A stretch of 64,000 nucleotides of DNA from Erysipelotrichaceae bacterium (GTDB taxonomy: Bacteria > Bacillota_I > Bacilli_A > Erysipelotrichales > Erysipelotrichaceae): positions 1 to 64,000 of the forward strand of contig JAFRCV010000013.1 in NCBI GenBank assembly GCA_017404205.1, read 5' to 3'. A model generated the notes under the pieces. That model was not told the DNA's origin. It was given only the letters and a program-made list of their open reading frames with translations, and made no database searches. The translations under genes and the position numbers were made by a program. Shown here one piece after another: positions 1 to 8,098 of the stretch (within the stretch, counting starts at the first letter, position 1; each line of letters begins with the position of its first letter).

Positions 1-292
1 GTCGTGAGACAGTTCGGTCCCTATCTGTTGTGGGCGTAGGAAATTTGAGGAGCGCTGTCCCTAGTACGAGAGGACCAGGATGGACGTACCTATGGTGCAC
101 CAATTGTTTTGCCAAAGGCATAGTTGGATAGCTAAGTACGGATCGGATAAACGCTGAAGGCATCTAAGCGTGAAACCGACTCCAAGATGAGATTTCCCTT
201 TAAGAGCCGTTATAGACTATGACGTTGATAGGTTGGAGATGTAAGTGCAGTAATGCATTAAGTTGACCAATACTAATAGCTCGAGATTTTAT
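1..292 (+). rRNA. rrl: 23S ribosomal RNA, 3' end (partial)
   Basis: The 3'-terminal domain VI of 23S rRNA. The universally conserved sarcin-ricin loop (AGTACGAGAGGACC) sits at about 62-75, and the typical 3' tail (TTGACCAATACTAATAGCTC) at about 264-283. The 5' part lies before the window. The exact 3' end is an estimate from the Bacillus-type tail that pairs with the 5' end. Confidence 0.97.
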
Positions 293-355
293 CATAAAAG
301 AAAACGTTAATCTGAATTGTAGTGTTATTTAGTTTTGAAGGAACAAATCCTTCGA

Positions 356-470
356 TCCGGTGACAATGGAGAAGTGGTCACACCTGGTCCCATCCCGAAC
401 CCAGAAGTTAAGCACTTCATCGGCGAGCATAGCTACCTGAATAGATAGTGAATCAAGCACGTTGCCGGTT
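356..470 (+). rRNA. rrf: 5S ribosomal RNA
   Basis: A typical 5S of about 115 nt. The conserved loop sequences CCCATCCCGAACCC and AGAAGTTAAGC are present. The 5' end CCGGTGAC pairs with the 3' end GTTGCCGG to form helix I, which sets the boundaries to within a few bases. It lies about 64 nt after 23S in the usual 23S-5S order. Confidence 0.95.
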
Positions 471-474
471 AAAT

Positions 475-499
475 AGAACTCGTAAGAGTTCTTTTTTTA
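475..499 (+). terminator. Rho-independent terminator of the rRNA operon
   Basis: Perfect 7-bp stem AGAACTC/GAGTTCT (475-481 / 486-492) with a GTAA loop, followed by a T run. It ends the rRNA operon directly after 5S. The 53 bases from here to the next gene end hold nothing else visible. Confidence 0.92.
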
Positions 500-552
500 T
501 TTATATAGTACAAAATAATAGTGATTTATTTAAAGAAAAAACTTTAAATAGT

Positions 553-1248
553 TTAATTCTTAAGATTGCTTATTTCTTCTTCTGTTAATGATCTATATTT
601 ACCAACATCTAAACCATCGAGGTTCAGATTTTTAAATTCCATTCTTTTTAAATAAGTTACTGTACAACCAATTTTTTCAAACATTCTTTTAACTTGGTGA
701 TATTTACCTTCAGTTATACTCAAATAAGCACTAGTTTCATTTATCCTTTCAAAAAGGGCTGGTTTTGCGATAAAATCACCTAAATCCATTTCCCGGGCAA
801 ATATTTCTTCGGCATTTTCAGGTATTTTTGTATCTACTTCAACATAATATTTTTTTATTACATGTGATTTGGGACTCAATAAGTGATGGTTAAGTTTGCC
901 ATCATTGCTGATCAATAATAAACCTTCAGTATCTTTATCAAGTCTTCCAATTGGTACTAAATCTTTTCTTTTAGAATTAATCAACTCCATCACAACGGGA
1001 TAGTTTTTATCTTCTGTTGCACAAATATATCCTTTTGGTTTATTTAAAACATAGTATTCATAATCAACATAATTTATTAATTGATCATCAAAGTAAATTT
1101 CATCCGCCTCTTTAACTTGATAATCAGCTTTATTAACTATTAAGCCATTAACTTTAATTCTTTTAGAAGCAATAATCTTTTTGACTTCAGATCTTGTTCC
1201 TAAAGACATATCAGCTAAAAATTTATCTAACCTCATCTTTTTATCCAT
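553..1248 (-). CDS. rsuA: RsuA-family rRNA pseudouridine synthase
   Basis: 231-aa pseudouridine synthase that would isomerise a uridine in 16S (or 23S) rRNA. An N-terminal S4 RNA-binding domain (about residues 6-55, starting MRLDKFLADMSLGTRSEVKK) is followed by the RsuA/RluB catalytic domain with GRLDKDTEGLLLISNDG at about 102-118, whose Asp is the catalytic residue of the family. The start overlaps the end of the upstream methyltransferase gene by 16 nt, so the two are co-transcribed and translationally coupled. RsuA (16S U516) is favoured by length; RluB/RluE-type specificity cannot be excluded. Confidence 0.88.
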   Translation of the reverse strand: MDKKMRLDKFLADMSLGTRSEVKKIIASKRIKVNGLIVNKADYQVKEADEIYFDDQLINYVDYEYYVLNKPKGYICATEDKNYPVVMELINSKRKDLVPIGRLDKDTEGLLLISNDGKLNHHLLSPKSHVIKKYYVEVDTKIPENAEEIFAREMDLGDFIAKPALFERINETSAYLSITEGKYHQVKRMFEKIGCTVTYLKRMEFKNLNLDGLDVGKYRSLTEEEISNLKN

Positions 1249-2531
1249 CCTTTATCAAGAAGATTCTTTATTTGACCATTATTTATTTTCCCAAAGCCTA
1301 ATGGCTGTTTTTTATAGCAAATTAATACATATGTATTAATTGACGAATTAAACATAATTGTTTCACCTTTTAAATATTTGTTAGCTAATTCTTCATTCAA
1401 ATCAATAACATTTAAAAATTCATCTCTTTTAAGGCTTAAAGCTAAAGCTGTAGAAGGTTTTAAATCATTGTTTCTAAGTTCGCCTAATAATAGCCCTGAT
1501 CTTAATACTCTAATGCCTTGTGTATTTAATTTTGGCACAAAATATAAGTGATCATTAATTGTCGTAAATTCACCATTATAAAAATCTTTTTTAATATATT
1601 TGAAAAAATTAAATTCAGGTTTATTTACTAAATATTTAGAATAATTATTACTTTTCTTATCACCTTTTTGTAGTAGGCATACATAGTGGCCTTCACCTTT
1701 TATAAGATGAGGGAAAAGCTTGATACCAATGTTATTTTTACCATCTTTGAATCCAGGATACTTTTTAATAGGCAGTAGTTTTAAATCATTATATTTATCT
1801 AATAGATATTGAATAATATCTTCGTCTTCACTTTCGTCAAAGGTACAAGTAGAATAGACCATAATGCCACCATCTTTTAGCATTTTATAAGCATCATCAA
1901 CAATTTCTTTTTGTATATTTGAATAATAATCATTTCCTCTAATTGTCCAATCTTTAATAAGATGTTTTTCTTTCCTAAACATTCCTTCTCCAGAACAAGG
2001 CGCATCAACTAGAATCTTATCAAATGTTTGAGGATATTTTTTTAACAAAGTTTTTGTATCATTAATGGTCACAAAAAAGTTAGAATATCCTTGTCTTTCA
2101 ATATTCCTAAGCAATGCGTTGGCTCTAGAAGCAGATATATCATTAGATACAAGCAAGCCAGTATTATTTAACTTAGATAATAATTTTAATGACTTTCCAC
2201 CCGGTGCTGCACAACAATCCAAAACCAAATCGCCTTCATCTATTGACAACAGTTCTGCTGGTAGCATTGCCGAAGCTTCTTGAAGGTAGAATAATCCTGC
2301 AAAATAATTTAAATCTTTACTAACATTTTCATCTTCAAAATAAAAACCATCACTGGTCCAAGGAATGCTTTCTAATTTATATGGGAATATACTTAAAAAA
2401 TCATCAACACTGATTTTGTTTGTATTTATTCTAAGACTTTTAACGCTTGGATTATTGAAAGAAGATAGATAGTTATCATATTCATCTTTTAATAGTTTTT
2501 TCATTTTTTCATCAAAGTCTTTTGGCAACAT
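1233..2531 (-). CDS. rsmF: RsmF-type 16S rRNA m5C methyltransferase (NOL1/NOP2/Sun family)
   Basis: 432-aa SAM-dependent rRNA cytosine-C5 methyltransferase. The SAM-binding motif DCCAAPGGKS lies at about residues 105-114, DAPCSGEGMFRKE carries the PCS release cysteine, and YSTCTF carries the TC catalytic cysteine. The C-terminal third (about 280-432) is the RsmF/YebU-like extension ending in a PUA-like RNA-binding region. It is first in a two-gene minus-strand unit with rsuA. An extended -10 element ends 6 nt before its ATG, so the mRNA is probably leaderless. Target C1407 is inferred from the family only. Confidence 0.9.
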   Translation of the reverse strand: MLPKDFDEKMKKLLKDEYDNYLSSFNNPSVKSLRINTNKISVDDFLSIFPYKLESIPWTSDGFYFEDENVSKDLNYFAGLFYLQEASAMLPAELLSIDEGDLVLDCCAAPGGKSLKLLSKLNNTGLLVSNDISASRANALLRNIERQGYSNFFVTINDTKTLLKKYPQTFDKILVDAPCSGEGMFRKEKHLIKDWTIRGNDYYSNIQKEIVDDAYKMLKDGGIMVYSTCTFDESEDEDIIQYLLDKYNDLKLLPIKKYPGFKDGKNNIGIKLFPHLIKGEGHYVCLLQKGDKKSNNYSKYLVNKPEFNFFKYIKKDFYNGEFTTINDHLYFVPKLNTQGIRVLRSGLLLGELRNNDLKPSTALALSLKRDEFLNVIDLNEELANKYLKGETIMFNSSINTYVLICYKKQPLGFGKINNGQIKNLLDKGWIKR

Positions 2532-2566
2532 AATTTAATTTTAACATTTTGTTATATAATGGTTGA
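2532..2566. promoter_or_regulatory. Divergent leaderless promoters, rsmF (-) and tsaE (+)
   Basis: All of the 35 bp between the divergent starts is promoter. Plus strand: TATAAT at 2555-2560, then 6 nt, then the GTG of tsaE. Minus strand: TGTTAAAAT (complement of 2538-2546), then 6 nt, then the ATG of rsmF. With a normal start about 7 nt after the -10 box, both mRNAs would begin at or next to their start codons. Confidence 0.7.
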
Positions 2567-2989
2567 GTGTTAAGCAAAAGTGAAAAAGAAACTATTGAAC
2601 TAGGAGAAAAAATAGGCAAAAAACTAGAAAAAGGAATGTGCCTAGTTTTAAAAGGTGATTTAGCTGGTGGAAAGACAACCTTTACCAAAGGAATTGGTAA
2701 AGCTTTAAATATAAAAGAAGTCATCAATTCGCCAACTTTTACGATACTTAAAATATATGAAGGCAATCTTAAATTGTTTCATATTGATGCTTATCGTCTT
2801 GAAGGAAGCGATTATGATTTAGGGCTAGATGAATATTTGGATGAAGGTGTGATGGTTGTTGAATGGCCAGAGTATTATATCGATTATTTGCCTAGCGAAT
2901 ATTTAGAAATAACATTTAATTATATTGATGATGATACAAGAGAAATAAATTTTATAGCTCATGGAGATAAGTATAAAGAATTATGTTAA
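2567..2989 (+). CDS. tsaE: TsaE, ATPase of tRNA t6A synthesis
   Basis: 140-aa P-loop ATPase that works with TsaB-TsaD to make N6-threonylcarbamoyl-A37 in ANN-decoding tRNAs. The Walker A region is GDLAGGKTTFTKGIG (about residues 27-41), followed by the family block NSPTFTILKIYEG and HIDAYRLE. The GTG start is chosen because it precedes the conserved N-terminus and sits 6 nt after a TATAAT box; no Shine-Dalgarno fits. It overlaps tsaB by 7 nt. It is the first gene of tsaE-tsaB-rimI-tsaD, the order of B. subtilis ydiBCDE. Confidence 0.93.
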   Translation: MLSKSEKETIELGEKIGKKLEKGMCLVLKGDLAGGKTTFTKGIGKALNIKEVINSPTFTILKIYEGNLKLFHIDAYRLEGSDYDLGLDEYLDEGVMVVEWPEYYIDYLPSEYLEITFNYIDDDTREINFIAHGDKYKELC

Positions 2990-3570
2990 GTTTATGTATT
3001 GATACAGCCTATAAATATTTAACTGTTTGTCTTATAAAAGATGAAGAAATTGTTGGCTATATTTCTAACGAATGTTTTAAAAGGCAATCAGAAGAAGTGT
3101 TTGTAGCATTAGAAGAATTATTCAAAAAAAGCAATATTGATAGAAGAGATATTGATTCTATCTGCGTAAGTGTTGGTCCCGGTTCATATACAGGCGTAAG
3201 GATTGCCATAACAATAGCTAAGGTATATTGTTCAATTTCTAATATTGATTTATACAAGATTTCAACATTAAGGCTATATGCGGGCGGAAATAAGAATACA
3301 ATGGTAGTCATGGATGCCAGAGCGAAAAGAGCCTATGTAGCTGTTTATGATGAAAATAAATGTTTATTAAAAGACCAAGTTCAAGAAATTGAGAATATTG
3401 ATCCAAAAGATTTTGATGTAGTTCTTGATGGAAACCTAATAGGCAAGCAAGATAAAACAATTGATATTCCTTTAGCCTTTTTAAAAACCAAAGAGGTATG
3501 GGAGAAGATAGAAAATGTAGATTTCTTAATACCCGAATATTTAAAAGAAAGTAATGAGTATTACCGATGA
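2983..3570 (+). CDS. tsaB: TsaB, t6A complex scaffold subunit
   Basis: 195-aa ASKHA-fold protein that dimerises with TsaD in the t6A complex; it is inactive itself. Seen: CIDTAYKYLTV at the N-terminus (phosphate-loop-like strand) and the hallmark SVGPGSYTGVRIAITIAK at about 64-81. It is somewhat short compared with about 220-230 aa in Bacillus, with a reduced C-terminal half. It overlaps tsaE by 7 nt and rimI by 4 nt (ATGA), indicating translational coupling. Confidence 0.9.
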   Translation: MLSLCIDTAYKYLTVCLIKDEEIVGYISNECFKRQSEEVFVALEELFKKSNIDRRDIDSICVSVGPGSYTGVRIAITIAKVYCSISNIDLYKISTLRLYAGGNKNTMVVMDARAKRAYVAVYDENKCLLKDQVQEIENIDPKDFDVVLDGNLIGKQDKTIDIPLAFLKTKEVWEKIENVDFLIPEYLKESNEYYR

Positions 3571-4028
3571 TAATAGATGCATTATCAAAAAACGATATTG
3601 AAGAAATATCGCAAATTGAAAAAGAAATATTCAAAGAACCATGGCCAAAAAGTTTTTTCGAAGAAGAAATGGCGAATGACTTCGCATATTATTATGTCTT
3701 AAAAGAAAACGATGAGATAATTGGTTATGCGGGTATGTGGCAAATGTTTGAAAATTGTGATTTAAACACAATTGGCATTAAAAAAGAGTATCAAGGTAGG
3801 AAATATGGTGAAAAATTATTGCGCTTTATGATTAAAGAAGCAATAAAAAAAGAATGCGAATTTATGCATCTAGAAGTGAGAGTTTCAAATTTAAAAGCTC
3901 AGTCTTTGTATCACAAACTAGGATTTATCGAAACTAGAATTCGTAAAGGCTATTATGAAGATGGCGAAGACTGTATAGATATGGTGAAAGGACTATTGGG
4001 ATTAAGTGAAGAAGATTTTAGCGATTGA
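3567..4028 (+). CDS. rimI: RimI-family ribosomal protein S18 N-acetyltransferase
   Basis: 153-aa GNAT acetyltransferase. The acetyl-CoA pyrophosphate loop appears as KEYQGRKYGEKLL (about 74-86; Q/RxxGxG/A variant) and the C-terminal GNAT block as RVSNLKAQSLYHKLGF with a catalytic-type Tyr. By family it acetylates the N-terminus of S18, although the Firmicutes enzymes are less well characterised. It lies between tsaB and tsaD as in Bacillus, and its last 23 nt overlap the tsaD start. Confidence 0.87.
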   Translation: MIIDALSKNDIEEISQIEKEIFKEPWPKSFFEEEMANDFAYYYVLKENDEIIGYAGMWQMFENCDLNTIGIKKEYQGRKYGEKLLRFMIKEAIKKECEFMHLEVRVSNLKAQSLYHKLGFIETRIRKGYYEDGEDCIDMVKGLLGLSEEDFSD

Positions 4029-4998
4029 AAGCAGTTGCGATGAAACAGCTTGTGCAATCATTGACGAGGAACTAAATATATTAAGTAGCGTAGTGACATC
4101 ACAAATTGATGTTCATGCGCGTTTTGGTGGTGTCATTCCTGAGATTGCTAGTAGAATGCATGTTGAACAAATATCAATAATTGTTAAAGAAGCTTTAAAT
4201 AAAGCAGAATTAACAATGGATGATATTGATTATATTGCTTATACTATTGGTCCAGGGCTAATAGGCTCATTACATATTGGCGGCATTGCTGCTAAGACCT
4301 TAGCTTTTTTCTATAATAAGCCATTAATCGGTGTTCACCATTTAAAGGGCCACATATTTATTAATGAATTATTAAAACCTTTACAATATCCAATGATGTC
4401 GCTTGTTGTAAGTGGTGGACATACAGAGCTTGTCTATATTGAAGATGATGATCATTTTAAAATTATTGGAACAACATTAGATGATGCGATTGGTGAATCT
4501 TATGACAAAGTAGCTAGAGTTATTGGGCTTGAATATCCTGGAGGTCCGAAAATTGATAAATTAGCTAAAGAGGGTAAGAAATATTATGAACTACCAACAC
4601 CTAAAGTTGATGGACTAAATTTTTCTTTTTCAGGATTGAAAAATGCCACATTACAACTTGTTAAAAAACTTGAAAGAAATGGCGAAAAAGTGAATACAGC
4701 TGATTTAGCATATGCTTTTCAAGAAGTAGCATTAAAAAGTTTAATTAATAAAACTAAAAAAGCCTTAGAAGAATATCCTTGTAAGATGTTTGTTATTGCA
4801 GGGGGAGTTGCTGCAAACTCAAGATTAAGACAATTAGTAGAAGAAGAAATTAAAGGTGTTGAAACGATACTACCACCTTTAAAATACTGTACTGATAATG
4901 CCACAATGATTGGTGTAGCAGCTTTCCATTATTTAAAACATCAAAAATTTGTACCACTTAATGCTGAAAGTAAGGCCAATATGTCTATTGAGGACTAG
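4006..4998 (+). CDS. tsaD: TsaD, tRNA threonylcarbamoyltransferase
   Basis: 330-aa Kae1/Gcp-family catalytic subunit that transfers threonylcarbamoyl from TC-AMP to A37 of tRNA. The N-terminus LAIESSCDETACAI, the metal-binding H-M-E-Q/H-L-K-G-H pair (SRMHVEQ near 47; GVHHLKGH near 107-114) and the nucleotide motif VSGGHTEL are all present. The GTG start lies inside rimI (23-nt overlap) and is required to include the conserved MKKILAIESS N-terminus. It completes the t6A operon. Confidence 0.94.
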   Translation: MKKILAIESSCDETACAIIDEELNILSSVVTSQIDVHARFGGVIPEIASRMHVEQISIIVKEALNKAELTMDDIDYIAYTIGPGLIGSLHIGGIAAKTLAFFYNKPLIGVHHLKGHIFINELLKPLQYPMMSLVVSGGHTELVYIEDDDHFKIIGTTLDDAIGESYDKVARVIGLEYPGGPKIDKLAKEGKKYYELPTPKVDGLNFSFSGLKNATLQLVKKLERNGEKVNTADLAYAFQEVALKSLINKTKKALEEYPCKMFVIAGGVAANSRLRQLVEEEIKGVETILPPLKYCTDNATMIGVAAFHYLKHQKFVPLNAESKANMSIED

Positions 4999-5010
4999 AA
5001 AGAAATAATT

Positions 5011-6015
5011 ATGACTTCATATTTTCCTAAGAACTATCATTCAACAATGTCTCTTTATGAAACGCAAGAAGCAATTTCTTTAATTAAAAAAGTTTTTCAA
5101 AAGAAATTAAGTAAAGCTTTACATTTAAAAAGAGTTAGTGCTCCTTTATTTGTCGAAGCAAGCAGTGGCTTAAATGATGATTTAAATGGTGTAGAAGAGG
5201 CTGTAAGCTTTAAGATACCAAGTGCAAACAAGAAAGGTGTCGTTGTTCATTCTTTAGCTAAATGGAAAAGAAAAGCCCTTTATGATTATGACTTTTATGT
5301 AGGCAATGGTTTATATACCGATATGAACGCTATTAGAAAAGATGAACAATTAGATAATCTCCATTCAATATATGTTGATCAATGGGATTGGGAAAAAGTA
5401 ATTACAGCTGAAGATAGGAATATTGACACATTAAAACAATATGTTTTAAATATTCATAATTGCATAGTTGAAACATTAGAAGAGCTAAAACAAAAATATC
5501 CTAAATTAAAGACAAAAATTAATAAACGCTTAACATTTATCACAAGCGAAGAATTATTAAAGAAATACCCAAATCTAAGTCCTAAAGAAAGAGAAAATGC
5601 CTTTGTCAAAGAAAAGAAATCAGTATTCATTATTGGCATTGGTGATAAATTGTCTGATGGAAAATCACATGATGGCAGATCTCCAGATTATGATGATTGG
5701 CATTTAAACGGTGATTTATTATATTATGATCAAGTTTTGGATTGTGCATTAGAAATAAGTTCAATGGGCATTAGAGTTGATGCCACTTCACTTGATTACC
5801 AATTAAATGTTTCTAACAATAATCAAAGAAGAAAATTTGAATATCATAAAATGATATTGAACAATAGATTGCCATTAACTATTGGTGGTGGCATTGGCCA
5901 AAGTAGACTTTGTATGTTACTTATGGGTAAAGCACATATTGGTGAAGTGCAATCATCTTTATGGGATGATGAAACCATAAATGAAGCCAAAAAGCATAAT
6001 GTAATCCTTTTATAA
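5011..6015 (+). CDS. asnA: Aspartate-ammonia ligase (asparagine synthetase A)
   Basis: 334-aa class-II-synthetase-like enzyme that makes asparagine from aspartate, ammonia and ATP. Recognised from the N-terminus YHSTMSLYETQEAI, KRVSAPLFVEASSGLNDDLNG, the DMNAIRKDE block, the SPDYDDWHLNGDLLYY block and the C-terminal GGGIGQSRLCMLLMGKAHIGEVQ. Length matches the family (about 330). It follows tsaD by 12 nt and so probably belongs to the same transcript. With asnS 0.7 kb downstream it makes a local asparagine supply-and-charging neighbourhood. Confidence 0.95.
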   Translation: MTSYFPKNYHSTMSLYETQEAISLIKKVFQKKLSKALHLKRVSAPLFVEASSGLNDDLNGVEEAVSFKIPSANKKGVVVHSLAKWKRKALYDYDFYVGNGLYTDMNAIRKDEQLDNLHSIYVDQWDWEKVITAEDRNIDTLKQYVLNIHNCIVETLEELKQKYPKLKTKINKRLTFITSEELLKKYPNLSPKERENAFVKEKKSVFIIGIGDKLSDGKSHDGRSPDYDDWHLNGDLLYYDQVLDCALEISSMGIRVDATSLDYQLNVSNNNQRRKFEYHKMILNNRLPLTIGGGIGQSRLCMLLMGKAHIGEVQSSLWDDETINEAKKHNVILL

Positions 6016-6036
6016 TAGTTAATAATAATTATTATA

Positions 6037-6066
6037 TTCACAAATTGCCTGTTGATAGTTTATAAT
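6037..6066 (+). promoter_or_regulatory. rex promoter with possible Rex half-site
   Basis: TATAAT at 6061-6066, about 18 nt before the rex ATG, followed by an AGGTGA ribosome site. TTCACAA at 6037-6043 sits in the -35 position and equals one half of a Rex operator (TTGTGA-N6-TCACAA). The other half is poorly conserved (TAATTA), so autoregulation is only a suggestion. Confidence 0.4.
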
Positions 6067-6084
6067 TTTGACAGGTGATTTTTT

Positions 6085-6699
6085 ATGAAAAAGACATCAA
6101 ATGCGACTTTAAGAAGATACCCAATTTACTTAAAAGCTTTAAAAAGAATTAAAGCTGAAGGTATTAAAAGAATCAAATCAAAAGAATTGGCTGATTATGT
6201 TTTGATTAAGTCAACAACCATAAGAAGAGACTTTTCGATAATTGGGTCACTAGGTAAACAAGGCTATGGCTACAATGTTGATGATTTGATTAAAGTTTTT
6301 TCTAATGAACTTGGTAATAATTATGATGAAAAGATTATTCTTGTGGGTGTAGGAAACCTTGGCAAAGCACTTCTTAACTATAATAAGTGGAATGATATTG
6401 TAGGGGAAATTGTTTGTGCTTTCGATATTAAGGAAGAATTAAGCACAAACAGTAGCGTACCAATTTATAATATTAAAGATATAAAAGAAAAGCTTCCTAA
6501 AGGTTGTCGCATTGCGCTACTTTGTATATCAGAAAACAAAGTCCAAGAGACGGTGGATTTATTGGCAAGCGTAGGGATTAAAGGCATCGTTGATTTTACT
6601 CATGTGCATTATAATGCACCAAAAGGGGTTATCATTAGAAGTGTCGATGTCATCAGTATGATTCAGGAATTAGTTTTTGAAACTAATTTAAAGGAATAG
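6085..6699 (+). CDS. rex: Rex redox-sensing transcriptional repressor
   Basis: 204-aa repressor that senses the NADH/NAD+ ratio and controls fermentation and respiration genes. The N-terminal winged helix (RRYPIYLKALKRI, STTIRRDFSIIG, GKQGYGYNVDDL) is followed by a Rossmann domain with VGVGNLGKALLNY at about 87-99 (GxGxxG/A). The C-terminal helix KGVIIRSVDVISMIQELVF matches the domain-swapped helix of the family. Neighbours match Bacillus, where ydiH/rex lies by the tsaD and ydiF genes. Confidence 0.95.
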   Translation: MKKTSNATLRRYPIYLKALKRIKAEGIKRIKSKELADYVLIKSTTIRRDFSIIGSLGKQGYGYNVDDLIKVFSNELGNNYDEKIILVGVGNLGKALLNYNKWNDIVGEIVCAFDIKEELSTNSSVPIYNIKDIKEKLPKGCRIALLCISENKVQETVDLLASVGIKGIVDFTHVHYNAPKGVIIRSVDVISMIQELVFETNLKE

Positions 6700-6714
6700 A
6701 TAGGAGTAATATTT

Positions 6715-8097
6715 ATGTTAGATTTTTATACTGTAAGAGAATTATATGATTTATCAAATAATTCAAATCAAATTGAAAAAGACCAATTAGAATATGTTGA
6801 ACTTGAAGGATGGGTAAGAACTAATCGCGATTCAGGCTCAATTGGTTTCATTGAATTAAATGATGGAACATATTTTAAAAATGCCCAAGTTGTTTATCAT
6901 AATACTTTAGACAATTATAATGAAGTATCAAAAATGCTTACAGGTACAAGTATTAAGGTTACAGGTTTATATAAATATACTCCTGAAAATAAACAACCAT
7001 TTGAACTTGAAGCAACGCAAATTGAAATTCTAGGAAAATGTGATGAATCATATCCTCTTCAAAAGAAAAGACATACTTTTGAGTATTTAAGAGAAATACC
7101 GCACATTAGACCAAGAGCCAATACTTTTATGGCCGTTTTCCGTTTAAGAAGTGTATTATCAATGGCAATACATGAGTTTTTCCAAAATCAAGGCTTTGTA
7201 TATGTACATACACCAATTATTACTGGTAATGATGCCGAAGGAGCTGGTGAAGTATTTACAGTTACAAATAGAAGTGATGATAAATATGAAGAAGATTTCT
7301 TTGGCAAGCATGCATCTTTAACAGTATCTGGACAATTACATGTTGAAGCGTTTGCGATGGCTTTTAGAGATGTATATACATTTGGTCCAACATTTAGAGC
7401 TGAAAATTCTAATACTAAAACCCACGCTAATGAATTCTGGATGATTGAACCAGAAATCGCTTTTGCGGATTTGGAAGATGATATGGCACTTATAGAAGAT
7501 ATGGTTAAATACTGTATTGAATATTGTTTAGATAACGCTCCAGAAGAAATGAAATTCTTTAACACGATGATTGACAAAACTTTGTTAGATAGATTAAATG
7601 CCGTAAAGAATTCTGAATTTAGGAGAATGACTTATACAGAAGCGATTGATATTTTATTAAAAGCACCAGTTAAGTTTGAGAATAAAGTTGAATGGGGCAT
7701 CGATTTAAATACTGAACATGAAAAATATATTTGTGAACAAGTAGTTAAAGGACCTGTATTCTTAACTGATTATCCTAAAGATATTAAAGCCTTCTATATG
7801 CGCCAAAACGCTGATGGCAAGACGGTTGCAGCATGTGATTTACTTGTACCACATGTTGGTGAACTTGTTGGTGGTTCACAAAGAGAGGAAAGACTTGATC
7901 TTCTTGAAAAGAGAATGGATGAATTAGGAATGGAAAAATCTACCCTTGATTGGTATCTTGATTTAAGAAGATATGGCGGTTGTAAACACGCTGGATTTGG
8001 ACTTGGATTTGAAAGAATGATTATGTATCTAAGTGGTATGGAGAACATTCGTGATGTATTACCATATCCAAGAACTCCAAAGAATTTAATTTATTAA
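6715..8097 (+). CDS. asnS: Asparaginyl-tRNA synthetase
   Basis: 460-aa class IIb synthetase. An OB-fold anticodon domain ([21 protein letters not shown], about 30-50) is followed by the class II catalytic core: motif 2 [21 protein letters not shown] and motif 3 [13 protein letters not shown]. The residues TKTHANEFW are of the AsnS rather than AspS type. A TAGGAG ribosome site precedes the ATG. It follows rex by 15 nt and abuts the ABC-F gene (1-nt gap), so they are likely co-transcribed. Confidence 0.96.
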   Translation: MLDFYTVRELYDLSNNSNQIEKDQLEYVELEGWVRTNRDSGSIGFIELNDGTYFKNAQVVYHNTLDNYNEVSKMLTGTSIKVTGLYKYTPENKQPFELEATQIEILGKCDESYPLQKKRHTFEYLREIPHIRPRANTFMAVFRLRSVLSMAIHEFFQNQGFVYVHTPIITGNDAEGAGEVFTVTNRSDDKYEEDFFGKHASLTVSGQLHVEAFAMAFRDVYTFGPTFRAENSNTKTHANEFWMIEPEIAFADLEDDMALIEDMVKYCIEYCLDNAPEEMKFFNTMIDKTLLDRLNAVKNSEFRRMTYTEAIDILLKAPVKFENKVEWGIDLNTEHEKYICEQVVKGPVFLTDYPKDIKAFYMRQNADGKTVAACDLLVPHVGELVGGSQREERLDLLEKRMDELGMEKSTLDWYLDLRRYGGCKHAGFGLGFERMIMYLSGMENIRDVLPYPRTPKNLIY

Positions 8098-8098
8098 T

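Noticed and set aside
6005-6036. A/T-rich inverted repeat after asnA as a terminator
   Set aside because: The repeat is only A and T with no G/C stem and no clear T run; such symmetry is common by chance here.
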